DNA of 64,000 nt from CAIXQW01 sp046049675. Lineage in GTDB: Bacteria > Bacteroidota > Bacteroidia > Chitinophagales > Chitinophagaceae. Position numbers and translations under genes: made by a program. Of the stretch, positions 43,800-52,311 are shown piece after piece. The notes under the pieces were generated by a model, which saw only the letters and a list, made by a program, of their open reading frames with translations, did not search any database and was not told the DNA's origin. Each line of letters opens with the position of its first letter. The stretch's first letter is position 1. The stretch lies in the NCBI GenBank assembly GCA_046049675.1, contig JBJORA010000106.1, positions 14,718-78,717 on the forward strand, given 5' to 3'.

Positions 43800-44116
43800 T
43801 GCAAACTTTCTTTTTCAGTGTTTTGGGACTTTATTCTATGATAGCAAAGTTATCATTTTGTAAGGACAATTTTCCTACGTTTTTTTTGCAAATTGATGCA
43901 ATGATAGGCTTTTGATTTAGCAACTTGTCCATTATCTCTCGTGATAGAGATAGTGGTGGGTTAAAGAAATATACTTTTAGCATACCTCAATAAGGCTTTT
44001 ACATCACTAAACACAGTATATGTTGTCAGTTTAGCAATCTACTAAAGCATGTATTCCATAACATATTGAGCTATGGACGGTGATATGCATGAGCAAATCC
44101 TTATACAGCGTGAGAT
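43800..44116. other. Intergenic region with inverted repeat and short shared word
   Basis: 317 bp without a gene. It holds an inverted repeat TATCTCT/AGAGATA (43933-43952) and a 16-bp word, GATTTAGCAACTTGTC (43914-43929), found again at 45663-45678. A TAACTTTG promoter-like box lies at 43845-43852 (minus). Confidence 0.5.
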
Positions 44117-44719
44117 TTAATTGTAATCACAATTTCGCACAAGTAGGTAAAACTCATTTGTGCTGATATCAAAAACTATAAAGGAAAAAAAAGTGTGTAG
44201 CTGCCAACCATCATTCCAATCGTCAAAAGAAACGAAAAATCTAAAATTTTTACCATTATTTCTAGTCATACCATTTACAAACCTATTTGCCAAATACCAT
44301 GTCCATAAATATGAATACTCCCACAAAATATTACAAGTTGCTTGCTTAGTTAATTCTCTCTTAAACAAAGACTTGCTTACACAATAAAATCGCATTGCAT
44401 TTATACTTTCTTTAGTATCTATCGCTAGGTCAAAAATTATTTCTGGTTCTGTTGCTAAGTCTTCCTCAATCTCTGAAGCAGCGCAGAGCAATAAATGCAA
44501 ATACTCTAATTGGTCCTTTCCAACAGCAATTTTAAGCCCGTCAAAGAAAGAATTTTTGTAATACTTTTTCAACAGAGCATTTGTACTAAAATCCTTAGGT
44601 AAGGAATTACTTATTACCTTATACTTGGCAAATATGCAGAGGCCATTATAAGTTGAAGGTTTGTATTTTCGAATATATTCGGGGTCTGAAATAAACAGTT
44701 TACTAAGTTGAATATCCAT
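44117..44719 (-). CDS. Hypothetical protein
   Basis: 200 residues, soluble, no signal peptide. Aromatic-rich phrases (LWEYSYLWTWYLANRFVNGM, FRFFVSFDDWNDGWQLHTFF, TNEFYLLVRNCDYN) end the protein. I do not recognise the family; the size and tail resemble small accessory or immunity-type proteins, but that is only an impression. The ATG at 44719 is preferred to a TTG nine codons upstream. A copy of the dispersed repeat lies upstream, with its AT core 125 nt before the ATG. It is a single-gene unit between two non-coding gaps. Confidence 0.65.
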   Translation of the reverse strand: MDIQLSKLFISDPEYIRKYKPSTYNGLCIFAKYKVISNSLPKDFSTNALLKKYYKNSFFDGLKIAVGKDQLEYLHLLLCAASEIEEDLATEPEIIFDLAIDTKESINAMRFYCVSKSLFKRELTKQATCNILWEYSYLWTWYLANRFVNGMTRNNGKNFRFFVSFDDWNDGWQLHTFFSFIVFDISTNEFYLLVRNCDYN

Positions 44720-44792
44720 AACTTCTTGCTTTACGTAGCTGGACAAATATGAATAGTTAATGGTGCATATCCCATAGTGATTGAGTTAATAG

Positions 44793-44871
44793 CGCTTTGG
44801 ACAAAGCCCAGCGACTTAAGGCATATGTGCAGCGCTTTCATATTCAAAAATAGTCATTTATTGAGCATTAC
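44793..44871 (-). repeat. Dispersed repeat copy R7
   Basis: Degenerate copy of the intergenic repeat described at 63811. A TTGGACAAAGCC block and the AT core (CAAAAATAGTCATTTATT on the plus strand from 44845) align with the other copies. It lies upstream of the hypothetical gene at 44117-44719. Confidence 0.6.
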
Positions 44872-44909
44872 TACACTATAGCATACAAATAATACAGACT
44901 GCCCAGCCA

Positions 44910-45632
44910 TTAAGCACTTTCGCCTTTAAAATTTCTTAATGCAATTTCCATACTCCACCAGTATTTTTCTTTGGTTAAACGAGTCCAACTTAAGTAGTCG
45001 AACTGCCCCAAATACAGCCATTCCCATACTAAATCGTTTGCGCTCATTACTGCACTAATTTCTTTGCGTATTGCCTTCAGTTCTTGCTGCTGTATACCTG
45101 CTGCTGCAAGAATCTCTTCGTTTTTGATAACTTCTTCTTCATCAAAGTCGGTATCCAAAAATGGCCAATTAATACGTTCCCAAATATCAATTCTGGCTGC
45201 TATCGGAATGGCTGCAGCTTCACAGAATTTTTCTATATCATTCTTTTCAATATTTGCCACAAACACCACTTCTCTATCCTTAGTTACAAAAGAAATTGGC
45301 CAGGTGTTAATGCAGCACTCTTCTATATTATGTGCTTCCAAGCGCCGACTAACATGTAACTCACTGCACTCAAAGTAGTAACCGTCTGGGAATAATATAC
45401 TACTTCCTTCTAGTATTGCTGGCCTTTCAGTAAAGTGTTTATAATACTTCTGTGTATGCCGATGTTGCCATAATTTCCGCAGTGTTAAAAATGAAAAAGA
45501 AATTCCTACAAGAAGAAAGGTGCAATTTGCAAATCCCACTTTACCATAAATCAACCATGGTATTCCAATTAGTAGGCACAGAAGAGGTAATCGCAACTGC
45601 TGCAAAATTTCTCTATGGAGGTAATACTTCAT
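44910..45632 (-). CDS. Hypothetical protein with N-terminal membrane hairpin
   Basis: 240 residues. Two short helices (about 15-45: LPLLCLLIGIPWLIYGKVGF, CTFLLVGISFSFLTL) form a membrane hairpin. A soluble domain follows: beta strands (SILFPDGYYFECSELHVSRR, ISFVTKDREVVFVANIE), then helices ending DYLSWTRLTKEKYWWSMEIA. No family was recognised. It is probably anchored in the inner membrane with the large domain in the cytoplasm. It is a single-gene unit, with a perfect 9-bp inverted repeat 32 bp upstream of its start. Confidence 0.68.
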   Translation of the reverse strand: MKYYLHREILQQLRLPLLCLLIGIPWLIYGKVGFANCTFLLVGISFSFLTLRKLWQHRHTQKYYKHFTERPAILEGSSILFPDGYYFECSELHVSRRLEAHNIEECCINTWPISFVTKDREVVFVANIEKNDIEKFCEAAAIPIAARIDIWERINWPFLDTDFDEEEVIKNEEILAAAGIQQQELKAIRKEISAVMSANDLVWEWLYLGQFDYLSWTRLTKEKYWWSMEIALRNFKGESA

Positions 45633-45663
45633 TATAGGTACTAGCGCATAGCAAGTCTACTAG

Positions 45664-45689
45664 ATTTAGCAACTTGTCTTTTGCTAAAT
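45664..45689. repeat. Perfect 9-bp inverted repeat upstream of the 44910 gene
   Basis: Arms ATTTAGCAA (45664-45672) and TTGCTAAAT (45681-45689) with an 8-nt spacer. The left arm is part of the 16-bp word shared with 43914-43929. Its position before a start codon suggests an operator. Confidence 0.5.
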
Positions 45690-45821
45690 GTTTGCACAAT
45701 GAAAGGTAAAGAAATTTTTGCGATTTTTGAGCGAAAACAAATGTAAAAGCTGCACTTGTCAATGCCTATCATTTTATAGAATGGCAAAACAATTAATGCA
45801 ATAAACAACACTAGTGCATCC

Positions 45822-47141
45822 CTACAACGGTATCGGCGCTAGCAGCGTCTTCTCCCATTCCGCCAACATCAATTTCATTTTTTCAAAGCGAGCCTTTTCA
45901 ATGTCTTTCAAATTGTTCTTTTCTTCTCTATCTATACTTAAATCAAATAAGTATTCGCCTTTCTCATCAATCAAGTATTTCCATTTTCCATCTCTAACTG
46001 CCTTTTGCTTTTTTCGTTGAAATACACGCCAATAAAGTGTTCTGTCAATTTTTGCAACTTTACCGGTTAATACTGGCATGACATCAATACCATCAAGCGG
46101 AAACTTTTTATTCGTTTTAGCTTTTGCAGCTTTAAGCATGGTGGCTGTCCAATCCATGGTAGTAACCACTTGTTCTGACGTGATACCCTCGCTTATTTTA
46201 CCGGGCCATCTAACAATAGCAGGTACGCGTATGCCACCTTCCCACAAGGTAAATTTGGCTTGCGTTAAACCACCATTATCTGAGTATTTTTCGCCACCAT
46301 TGTCGTTCGTAAAAATTACAAGCGTATTTTTTAGTTGCTGTTCATCCAAAGCCGCCATTATACTACCAATGCCATCGTCCAGGCTCTTCATCATGGCTTC
46401 ATAAATTTCGGGAGAGCCACCACTAGAAAAATTAAGTGAATCTGGGTAAGGCAAATCTGTTGGTCCTTGCCAAGGCCAGTGAGGTGCAGTATAGGTTAGC
46501 ATTAGAAAAAATGGTTTCTGATGCTTTTGCTTGATGAATGATACAGCCTTCTGAGAAAATAAATCAGTAAGATAACCTTCTGTATAATTCAAAGTATCAT
46601 TCTCGTACAAATCGTGTGCTCTTGTTCCGTTTTCTCCTTTGTGAGATATATAATCGGCACCTCCACTATGAATACCAAAAAAATAGTCAAATCCATTTTG
46701 CATTGGGCTTTGATGTGGCATAAAGCCTAAATGCCATTTGCCAATTATTACCGTTTCATAACCGCTAGCTTTCATCATGGCTCCCAAAGAAGGAATTTCT
46801 TTTGTAATACCAAATGCGCTATCTTTTTTTGGACTTCGCAATGGCTCTAGCAAACCAAGTGGTGTTTTTGCAGGATAGCGACCAGTAATTAATGCTGTGC
46901 GTGTAGGTGTGCACACGGGTGCAGCTGCATAAGCATTGCTAAACTTTACACCTTGTGCAGCTAGTCTATCTAAATGAGGTGTTGCAAATTTTTTATTGCC
47001 ATAGCAGCTTAAATCACCGTAGCCCATATCGTCGGTCATGATGTAGATAATATTTGGACGCTGCGCTTGTAGCGTTTTAGCACATAATAGTGTTAAGCAA
47101 AGCAGCGCACATCTTGCAATAGATAGTTGATTGACTTTCAT
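45822..47141 (-). CDS. Sulfatase (arylsulfatase family), exported
   Basis: 439 residues. A signal peptide (ending LQAQ) leads into the sulfatase fold. The metal motif is IIYIMTDDMGYGDLSCYG. The modification site VCTPTR at about 77-81 fits CxPxR, whose cysteine is turned into formylglycine. GRYPAKT, then the second metal set FTNDNGGEKY and GGIRVPAIVRWPGK, follow. It hydrolyses sulfate esters, probably of sulfated polysaccharides, in the periplasm or outside. No sulfatase-maturating enzyme is seen in the window. The neighbour upstream is the multicopper oxidase gene, with 128 bp between. It is a single-gene unit. Confidence 0.9.
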   Translation of the reverse strand: MKVNQLSIARCALLCLTLLCAKTLQAQRPNIIYIMTDDMGYGDLSCYGNKKFATPHLDRLAAQGVKFSNAYAAAPVCTPTRTALITGRYPAKTPLGLLEPLRSPKKDSAFGITKEIPSLGAMMKASGYETVIIGKWHLGFMPHQSPMQNGFDYFFGIHSGGADYISHKGENGTRAHDLYENDTLNYTEGYLTDLFSQKAVSFIKQKHQKPFFLMLTYTAPHWPWQGPTDLPYPDSLNFSSGGSPEIYEAMMKSLDDGIGSIMAALDEQQLKNTLVIFTNDNGGEKYSDNGGLTQAKFTLWEGGIRVPAIVRWPGKISEGITSEQVVTTMDWTATMLKAAKAKTNKKFPLDGIDVMPVLTGKVAKIDRTLYWRVFQRKKQKAVRDGKWKYLIDEKGEYLFDLSIDREEKNNLKDIEKARFEKMKLMLAEWEKTLLAPIPL

Positions 47142-47269
47142 TGTGTGTTGACGGAATGAAAAATATTGTTTTGCGTTTGTGCAAAGTAAATCAAATCCGA
47201 AGGATTAAAGCAGCATTAATGCCGAAGTAAAAGCATGCATTCTTGTGCGAGCCCAACAAACTCAAAAAT

Positions 47270-48961
47270 CTACTCCGCCATCAACTGCGTCTTCACCGTA
47301 TAAACACCATGATGATCAAATACAAATAACAGCAGTCCTTTATTGTGCAGTGTAAGCTCTGTTTTGCCTTTGATAAGGCTTTGCGTTAGCACACACTGAC
47401 CGAGCGTATTGTAAATTTTCAAATCGCAATTTCTGTCGCACTTTACAAAGGTTTTACCAGTACTTGGATTAGGATAAACGCTGGCAACTACAGGCGAATG
47501 TGAGTGGTGCGTATTTAATGTGCCGCTATTGGAATCAACTACAATAAACTGCCCCATCATGCCACCATCTTCGTGTGCCATATTATGACAGTGATACATG
47601 TATGGCGTAAGTGAATCTGCAAAGTCGGTAAATTGTGTAATGAAGCGTGTGGTTGAAAAAGCCTCAACAAAAATAACATCCTTAAGACCTTGTTCCGATA
47701 CTGGCGGAGGCAAGCCATCTTTATCTAAAACCATAAACTGTACGTCGTGCAAGTGAAATGGATGTCCTAGAAAAGAAGTATTGCGCAACTCCCAAATTTC
47801 GGTTGAGCCCAATTGTATAATATGGTTGATGGTATGATGGTCGTATACCACACTGTCAAACGAAAACGGCACACCAACGCCACCTGTCAAACGAATTTTT
47901 CGGATGGTATCTGCATCTGCTGCGTTCCAGCCAGCAATGGTCGTTAGCGTAGCACTTGGATCAAAAGCAACAGGTGTACTTGTAGGAGCCTTTACTCTAA
48001 TTTCCATCAATGCGTAATCAGCAGAATCGTACGGATTGGCGCCCATACCTCCGCCACCTGCCGCTCCACCTGGAATAAAAGGTCCTATTTCTGTACCATA
48101 ACACATTAGGTAATAAACACTATCCTTAAGGCCAGTGAAATCTATAACAATTTCAGAACGTTCGCCATTGACGATGCGCAAACGATTCATCTGGCGAGGT
48201 TGCGGCGTTAAGCTGCCATCGGTAGCAATTTGATGAAACTGTCTATCATCGCTTAAGCCAAGCATATATACGCGGCGACTAGAACCGTTCAACATTCTAA
48301 AGCGTACAGGTTGCGCGGGTACTTCTAAATAAGGCTTCACCACACCATTAATGGTCATTACTGTATCCCAAGGGCCTGTCAAAGCAATTTGTCCGTTATT
48401 GGCCTTTAGAATTTTACTTTGAAACACTAACGGAAAGTCGTCCACACCATAAGTGCGTGGCAAGGCTTTTGATGCTTCTTCGTTGTCTTTTACGATGATT
48501 AGGCCAACAGCACCTTTTGCAACTTGCTCTTCTGTTTTCATGTGCAGATGCGGATGATACCAATAGGTAGCGGCTTTGTCCATTACCTTAAATGTTGGCG
48601 ACCATGTTTGCCCTGGCAAGATAATCTGATGTGGTCCACCATCTGCAATAGCAGGAATATGCAAGCCATGCCAATGCGTAGTACTTGTATCGCTAAGGTT
48701 ATTGGTGACGTTTAGTGTAACCGAATCGCCGTGTCGCATTATAAGCGTTGGGCCAAATATTGCGCTATTATATCCATTGGTTGCAGTATTTACACCAGGA
48801 TAAAATTGATGCGAGCCTGCTTGTAAGTTTAGATTAAAACTGGTACCGCTCAAAGTATCCATTATATAAAGCGGCTGCGTAAATGGTTGGGCTGTAGCTT
48901 TTATACTCAGGCAAATAAATGCCAAGGTAGCAAGGATGCCTATTTGCTTCATTCGTTTCAT
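47270..48961 (-). CDS. Multicopper oxidase with T9SS sorting domain
   Basis: 563 residues from the ATG at 48961. A signal peptide ends KATAQ. All four copper-site motifs are present: HWHGLH (96-101), YHPHLH (135-140), HPFHLHDVQF and HCHNMAHEDGGMMGQF in the last third. A C-terminal T9SS signal (SVYPNPSTGKTFVKCDRNCD onwards) follows. A laccase/CueO-like enzyme that oxidises phenols or Cu(I)/metal ions with O2, but exported to the cell surface. Met-rich GGMMGQF near the last site is common in bacterial forms. The upstream extension to 49135 lacks any domain. The sulfatase gene follows downstream. Confidence 0.88.
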   Translation of the reverse strand: MKRMKQIGILATLAFICLSIKATAQPFTQPLYIMDTLSGTSFNLNLQAGSHQFYPGVNTATNGYNSAIFGPTLIMRHGDSVTLNVTNNLSDTSTTHWHGLHIPAIADGGPHQIILPGQTWSPTFKVMDKAATYWYHPHLHMKTEEQVAKGAVGLIIVKDNEEASKALPRTYGVDDFPLVFQSKILKANNGQIALTGPWDTVMTINGVVKPYLEVPAQPVRFRMLNGSSRRVYMLGLSDDRQFHQIATDGSLTPQPRQMNRLRIVNGERSEIVIDFTGLKDSVYYLMCYGTEIGPFIPGGAAGGGGMGANPYDSADYALMEIRVKAPTSTPVAFDPSATLTTIAGWNAADADTIRKIRLTGGVGVPFSFDSVVYDHHTINHIIQLGSTEIWELRNTSFLGHPFHLHDVQFMVLDKDGLPPPVSEQGLKDVIFVEAFSTTRFITQFTDFADSLTPYMYHCHNMAHEDGGMMGQFIVVDSNSGTLNTHHSHSPVVASVYPNPSTGKTFVKCDRNCDLKIYNTLGQCVLTQSLIKGKTELTLHNKGLLLFVFDHHGVYTVKTQLMAE

Positions 48962-49297
48962 TGTATGCTGTTGTACAGATGTTTTGTGTTCTATCTTAAG
49001 TGATTTAATGCTACCAAAACTGAAGTACGCGTTTACAAAATTGTTTCTACTATTATGCTGTTGGCTAGTACGCTGTGGTGTATGTGTTTCTTGCATTTTT
49101 GGCATCAACAAAATTAGTTGTTTGTAGCACAACACCTTACTGTGCCGACTAAATTCAGCGTTGTTTTGTAGCTGTTTTTACCGTGTACATCGCAAATATG
49201 ATGGGTTGGTGGGAGTTGGGTTGAGGATGCATGGCTGTACTTCACGTAATTGCAAGCGGGAGTTAGGCGCTTACAGAGGCTTGGTAGCTTGTTGTAT

Positions 49298-49486
49298 TTA
49301 AGGTGAGTAAGTTAGGAAACTTGAATTTTTCCCCTTCCTCGGCTTTTGCTTTGCTTTTTTGTGAAGACTAGCATTTTGCAATTTATAATTCTTTATATAC
49401 TCACTAATTGCAAGTTCTTCAGCTTCTTTTAGTGGTCTACTTTGAATAATCAAGTCCACACCTTTTGGTTCTTTAATATGTCCCAT
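49298..49486 (-). CDS. Small conserved-type protein
   Basis: 62 residues. It begins MGHIKEPKGVDLIIQSRPLK, with a lysine-rich tail (KKAKQKPRKGKN). The opening phrase resembles a small hypothetical family I associate with Bacteroidetes, without an assigned function. There is no signal or membrane segment; the basic tail could bind nucleic acid (inference). A GCGCCTAAC word follows the stop codon. It is short enough that it could be missed by automatic annotation. Confidence 0.6.
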   Translation of the reverse strand: MGHIKEPKGVDLIIQSRPLKEAEELAISEYIKNYKLQNASLHKKAKQKPRKGKNSSFLTYSP

Positions 49487-49689
49487 AGTTATGAATTCTT
49501 AAAATAATTTTCTACTTGTGCCGCAGACGGCTTAGTATGCATTAGCATTAACTGATTGCCAAAATGATAGGCTTCCAGTGTCTGTTGGCAATGGTGAGGA
49601 AGCTTTGTCCATCCTATGTCTATTACGGTCAAATACCTATGTATGCAGCTATTGTGTCAATTGAGCCAATCATACAGTGCACACCATTA

Positions 49690-50730
49690 TTACTGATAAA
49701 TTATTTTCTTCTTAGCAATAAACATTTTATGCCTGCCCTCGTAGCCCTTATCATATAAATAAATGATGTTGTCATTGTAAAAAACACGCCAGTCGCTTGA
49801 GTAGTATGCTAATCCAAGCTCTGCAGTTGGAATAGTTTTGATTAAGGTATTCGTTTTTCTATTAACCACATTTAAACCATATTTCTTTAGTTCCAAAATT
49901 GTGTCGCCACTTACAGTGCAGTAATCAATTAATTCTGGCCTAGCCGTTTCTTGCTTAAAGGTAAATATGCCTTGGCTTTTAAATACATCTCCATTCTCGG
50001 CAATAAAAGTATATTCGTTATCACCATCACATTTGATATTTGAAATACCAATTAATGAGTCTTGAAGTATGCCTGCGTAACTATATCTCTTTAATACTTT
50101 ATCGGCATCAGGAGTATATATAAAAATACCGTAGTCGCTATAAAAGTATTCACTAGAAGTAGTAGCAGCGCTGAATGGTTGGTAGATGTTTGTTGTATTA
50201 ATATGTTTATATCCTTGATATCCTTGTTCAATAAAGTCTAGCAACTTAATAGTGTCCTTGATCATATAGTGAAAAGTAAACCTATCATAATTCATCGGTT
50301 TTCTTGCAAGGCCGCAGGAGAAAAATTTGAAATTAGAAGTCGCATCAACTAGGTTTAACTTACCTAAAGTAAACGATTCTGCATTTCCTGTTGCTATATT
50401 CTCAAAACGTATACCGTCTTCGCCATTAACCAATGCCGGTACTGCAAAAATTGTTCTCCCAGAAAATGGACTTCTTAATGGATTAAAAGCATTGTATCTC
50501 TTATTGAGGTCAACCAACTGACCTGAATTATCTGCAAAATAATAGCCAAGGTCGCTGGCAAAAACGGTCTTTTCTGAATTGGCAATTCCAATCCACTTAA
50601 AGTCTATTGCAGAAGTATCACCAAAATAGTTGATCCTCTTAAACTTTTCAATGCTTGCTATTGGCTCTGCTTCCTTTTTACATGAAAATAAAATTTGCGT
50701 AATAGTAGCTAGTAAAATAAGTCTTTTCAT
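49690..50730 (-). CDS. Lipoprotein with beta-propeller-like composition
   Basis: 346 residues. A lipoprotein signal (MKRLILLATITQILFSCKKE) precedes a long beta-rich region (FKWIGIANSEKTVFASDLGY, DGIRFENIATGNAESFTLGK, FYSDYGIFIYTPDADKVLKR, NEYTFIAENGDVFKSQGIF). The domain is not recognised; the strand periodicity suggests a propeller. Expected on a membrane facing the periplasm or the outside. The ATG at 50730 was chosen because a TAATTTTG box ends 6 nt before it and the longer start codon lies inside that box. A repeat copy (R6) is 133 nt upstream. It is a single-gene unit. Confidence 0.75.
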   Translation of the reverse strand: MKRLILLATITQILFSCKKEAEPIASIEKFKRINYFGDTSAIDFKWIGIANSEKTVFASDLGYYFADNSGQLVDLNKRYNAFNPLRSPFSGRTIFAVPALVNGEDGIRFENIATGNAESFTLGKLNLVDATSNFKFFSCGLARKPMNYDRFTFHYMIKDTIKLLDFIEQGYQGYKHINTTNIYQPFSAATTSSEYFYSDYGIFIYTPDADKVLKRYSYAGILQDSLIGISNIKCDGDNEYTFIAENGDVFKSQGIFTFKQETARPELIDYCTVSGDTILELKKYGLNVVNRKTNTLIKTIPTAELGLAYYSSDWRVFYNDNIIYLYDKGYEGRHKMFIAKKKIIYQ

Positions 50731-50736
50731 TTTATT

Positions 50737-50744
50737 CAAAATTA
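50737..50744 (-). promoter_or_regulatory. -7 box for the 49690 lipoprotein gene
   Basis: TAATTTTG on the minus strand fits TAnnTTTG and ends 6 nt before the ATG at 50730. Confidence 0.45.
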
Positions 50745-50854
50745 GATTTAATGTTTACCACTGAACAGCGACTAGTAGCTGACCAAGCAAGGCCAGCAAT
50801 TGAGCAACTTGCACTTTTAAGATGCAGTTGCAGGCAGTGATTTGTGGACAGCAA

Positions 50855-50903
50855 TTTCATAATCAAAAATAATAATTTATTGGATAAACTAAGGCATTGC
50901 GAT
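50855..50903 (-). repeat. Dispersed repeat copy R6
   Basis: Contains the AT core almost unchanged (CAAAAATAATAATTTATT on the plus strand, from 50864) and the following GGCATTGCGAT block. It lies 133 nt upstream of the lipoprotein start at 50730. Confidence 0.65.
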
Positions 50904-50954
50904 AGAATTCTAGACGAATGTTAGCACTTATTGCCAGCACTGCCTATTTGCGAT

Positions 50955-51479
50955 TTACTTGTCAAAATACTTTTTAATCAGATCTGGCCTAGCAAGCTTT
51001 TCAGCGGCACTCATTTCCTTTACAAAATCAGACATTTCTTTTGCGGATATTGTAAGCTGGCTAACACTCAAATTTATTGCTTGCGCACCAACTGCCTTAT
51101 TCAATTTGGATGCCCATTTGTATACTCTATTCTTTATCACAAATGTGTCGTCAACAGTTAGCGAGACAAATTTCTGCCTATGAATATCTAAAGGATAAGC
51201 TCTTTTAATTTGCTCCCACTTTATTTCATCCTGATTTGTAGTTCTATCCCATATTCCATTCTCAGTAATCACTATCTGTGGACGCCTATCAAACATGTGA
51301 AAAAGTCCTACCAGAATGCCAAGCCCAAAGAAACAAGTGCAGACCCAACCAACGATATAGTCTGCACTCCCAAAACGCTCATTGCTTATCATCGCAATTC
51401 CTCCTGCAACAAATAGAACCGACAATCCAAGTAGTTTTAAACTTTTAATAGGTCTTTTATAGAGCTTAATTTCATTCAT
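50955..51479 (-). CDS. STM3941-like membrane protein
   Basis: 174 residues. Two N-terminal helices (about 13-33 and 42-62: LKLLGLSVLFVAGGIAMISN, IVGWVCTCFFGLGILVGLFH) are followed by a soluble strand set (RPQIVITENGIWDRTTNQDE, IKWEQIKRAYP) that resembles the STM3941 family (a PH-like domain behind a membrane hairpin). Function unknown; anchored in the inner membrane with the domain probably cytoplasmic. It is a single-gene unit. A GTGCTAAC word follows the stop codon, and a weak copy of the repeat core lies 44 nt before the start. Confidence 0.7.
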   Translation of the reverse strand: MNEIKLYKRPIKSLKLLGLSVLFVAGGIAMISNERFGSADYIVGWVCTCFFGLGILVGLFHMFDRRPQIVITENGIWDRTTNQDEIKWEQIKRAYPLDIHRQKFVSLTVDDTFVIKNRVYKWASKLNKAVGAQAINLSVSQLTISAKEMSDFVKEMSAAEKLARPDLIKKYFDK

Positions 51480-51520
51480 TTTTTTGTCAATTTTCGGTTA
51501 CTTAAAATCGTCTTCCTTTC

Positions 51521-51545
51521 CTACTCAAAAATACTAATTTACTAC
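51521..51545 (-). repeat. Weak copy R5 of the dispersed repeat core
   Basis: CTCAAAAATACTAATTTACT matches the AT core of the family at about three quarters of positions. The rest of the element is not recognisable, so this may be chance in AT-rich DNA. Confidence 0.35.
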
Positions 51546-51570
51546 CCAAAACAAGTTCCATATAAAGCTT

Positions 51571-52137
51571 TTAATCTTCAACATCATCAAACGGTGGTCG
51601 CCACTTCTTTTTGCTCATAATAGATTTTACTTCATTGTATGATAGCGGGTAAAAGTTATGGCAATCTACACCTATGTCAAAAGAAAGTGAATCTTCTTTA
51701 TCAGGCAAGTTATTATGCGAGTGGCCATACAAATGCCATGCGCCTCTACCCTCGCCTCGCCATACGCGCATTGCATAGTGAAACAAAATAATACGTTGCA
51801 CGCCATTCCTAAGGTCGTCATCTTTAACCTTTAGCTCATGATACTCTTTGATCCACTTAAATCGCTTTCTGTAGTTAAGCGCCGTACCTTCATGATTGCC
51901 AACAATTAAATAAATGGTTCCATTTAGGCGCCCTGCAATTGCTTTAAATGCGTCGTTGGTACTTAGTGCAAAATCACCTAGGTGATATACTTCGTCGTTA
52001 GGTCCCACTTTCTCATTCCAACGTGCAATAAGAACCTCGTTCATCTCATCTACATTCTCAAATGGTCTATTGCAAAATTTGAGAATATTCGCATGGCCAA
52101 AGTGATGATCTGATGTAAAAAAAATATTCTGTGACAT
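51571..52137 (-). CDS. Metallophosphoesterase
   Basis: 188 residues, compact calcineurin-like phosphoesterase. The motifs are FTSDHHFGHANI, HLGDFAL, VGNHEGT, FHYAMRVW and YGHSHNN. There is no signal peptide. This short form is common as a single gene in bacteria and phages; the substrate is unknown, with small phosphate esters or nucleotides as candidates. A repeat copy (R4) lies 116 nt upstream of the ATG. It is a single-gene unit in the cassette-like region. Confidence 0.86.
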   Translation of the reverse strand: MSQNIFFTSDHHFGHANILKFCNRPFENVDEMNEVLIARWNEKVGPNDEVYHLGDFALSTNDAFKAIAGRLNGTIYLIVGNHEGTALNYRKRFKWIKEYHELKVKDDDLRNGVQRIILFHYAMRVWRGEGRGAWHLYGHSHNNLPDKEDSLSFDIGVDCHNFYPLSYNEVKSIMSKKKWRPPFDDVED

Positions 52138-52250
52138 AGTGTTGTATAATATTTAAATTGGGTGCTGTTAAACAGGGTTAACTCTTCCGCAAAGTAGATT
52201 AATATGAATATTTTAGAGATAGTAAAATTAGTAGTGGGAATTCTTTTCTT

Positions 52251-52290
52251 GTTCAAAAATAACTAATTATTGCGTATAACCACACATCAA
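52251..52290 (-). repeat. Dispersed repeat copy R4 (partial)
   Basis: TTCAAAAATAACTAATTATT and the following GCGTATAACCACAC align with the core and the GCGCATAACCAAG block of copy R3. It lies 116 nt upstream of the metallophosphoesterase gene. Confidence 0.5.
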
Positions 52291-52311
52291 GATGCGCACT
52301 TTGCTAGGCCT

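Noticed and set aside
44910..45689. Mobile element ends around the 9-bp inverted repeat
   Set aside because: The arms are only 8 bp apart with no transposase nearby; an operator or chance hairpin is more likely.
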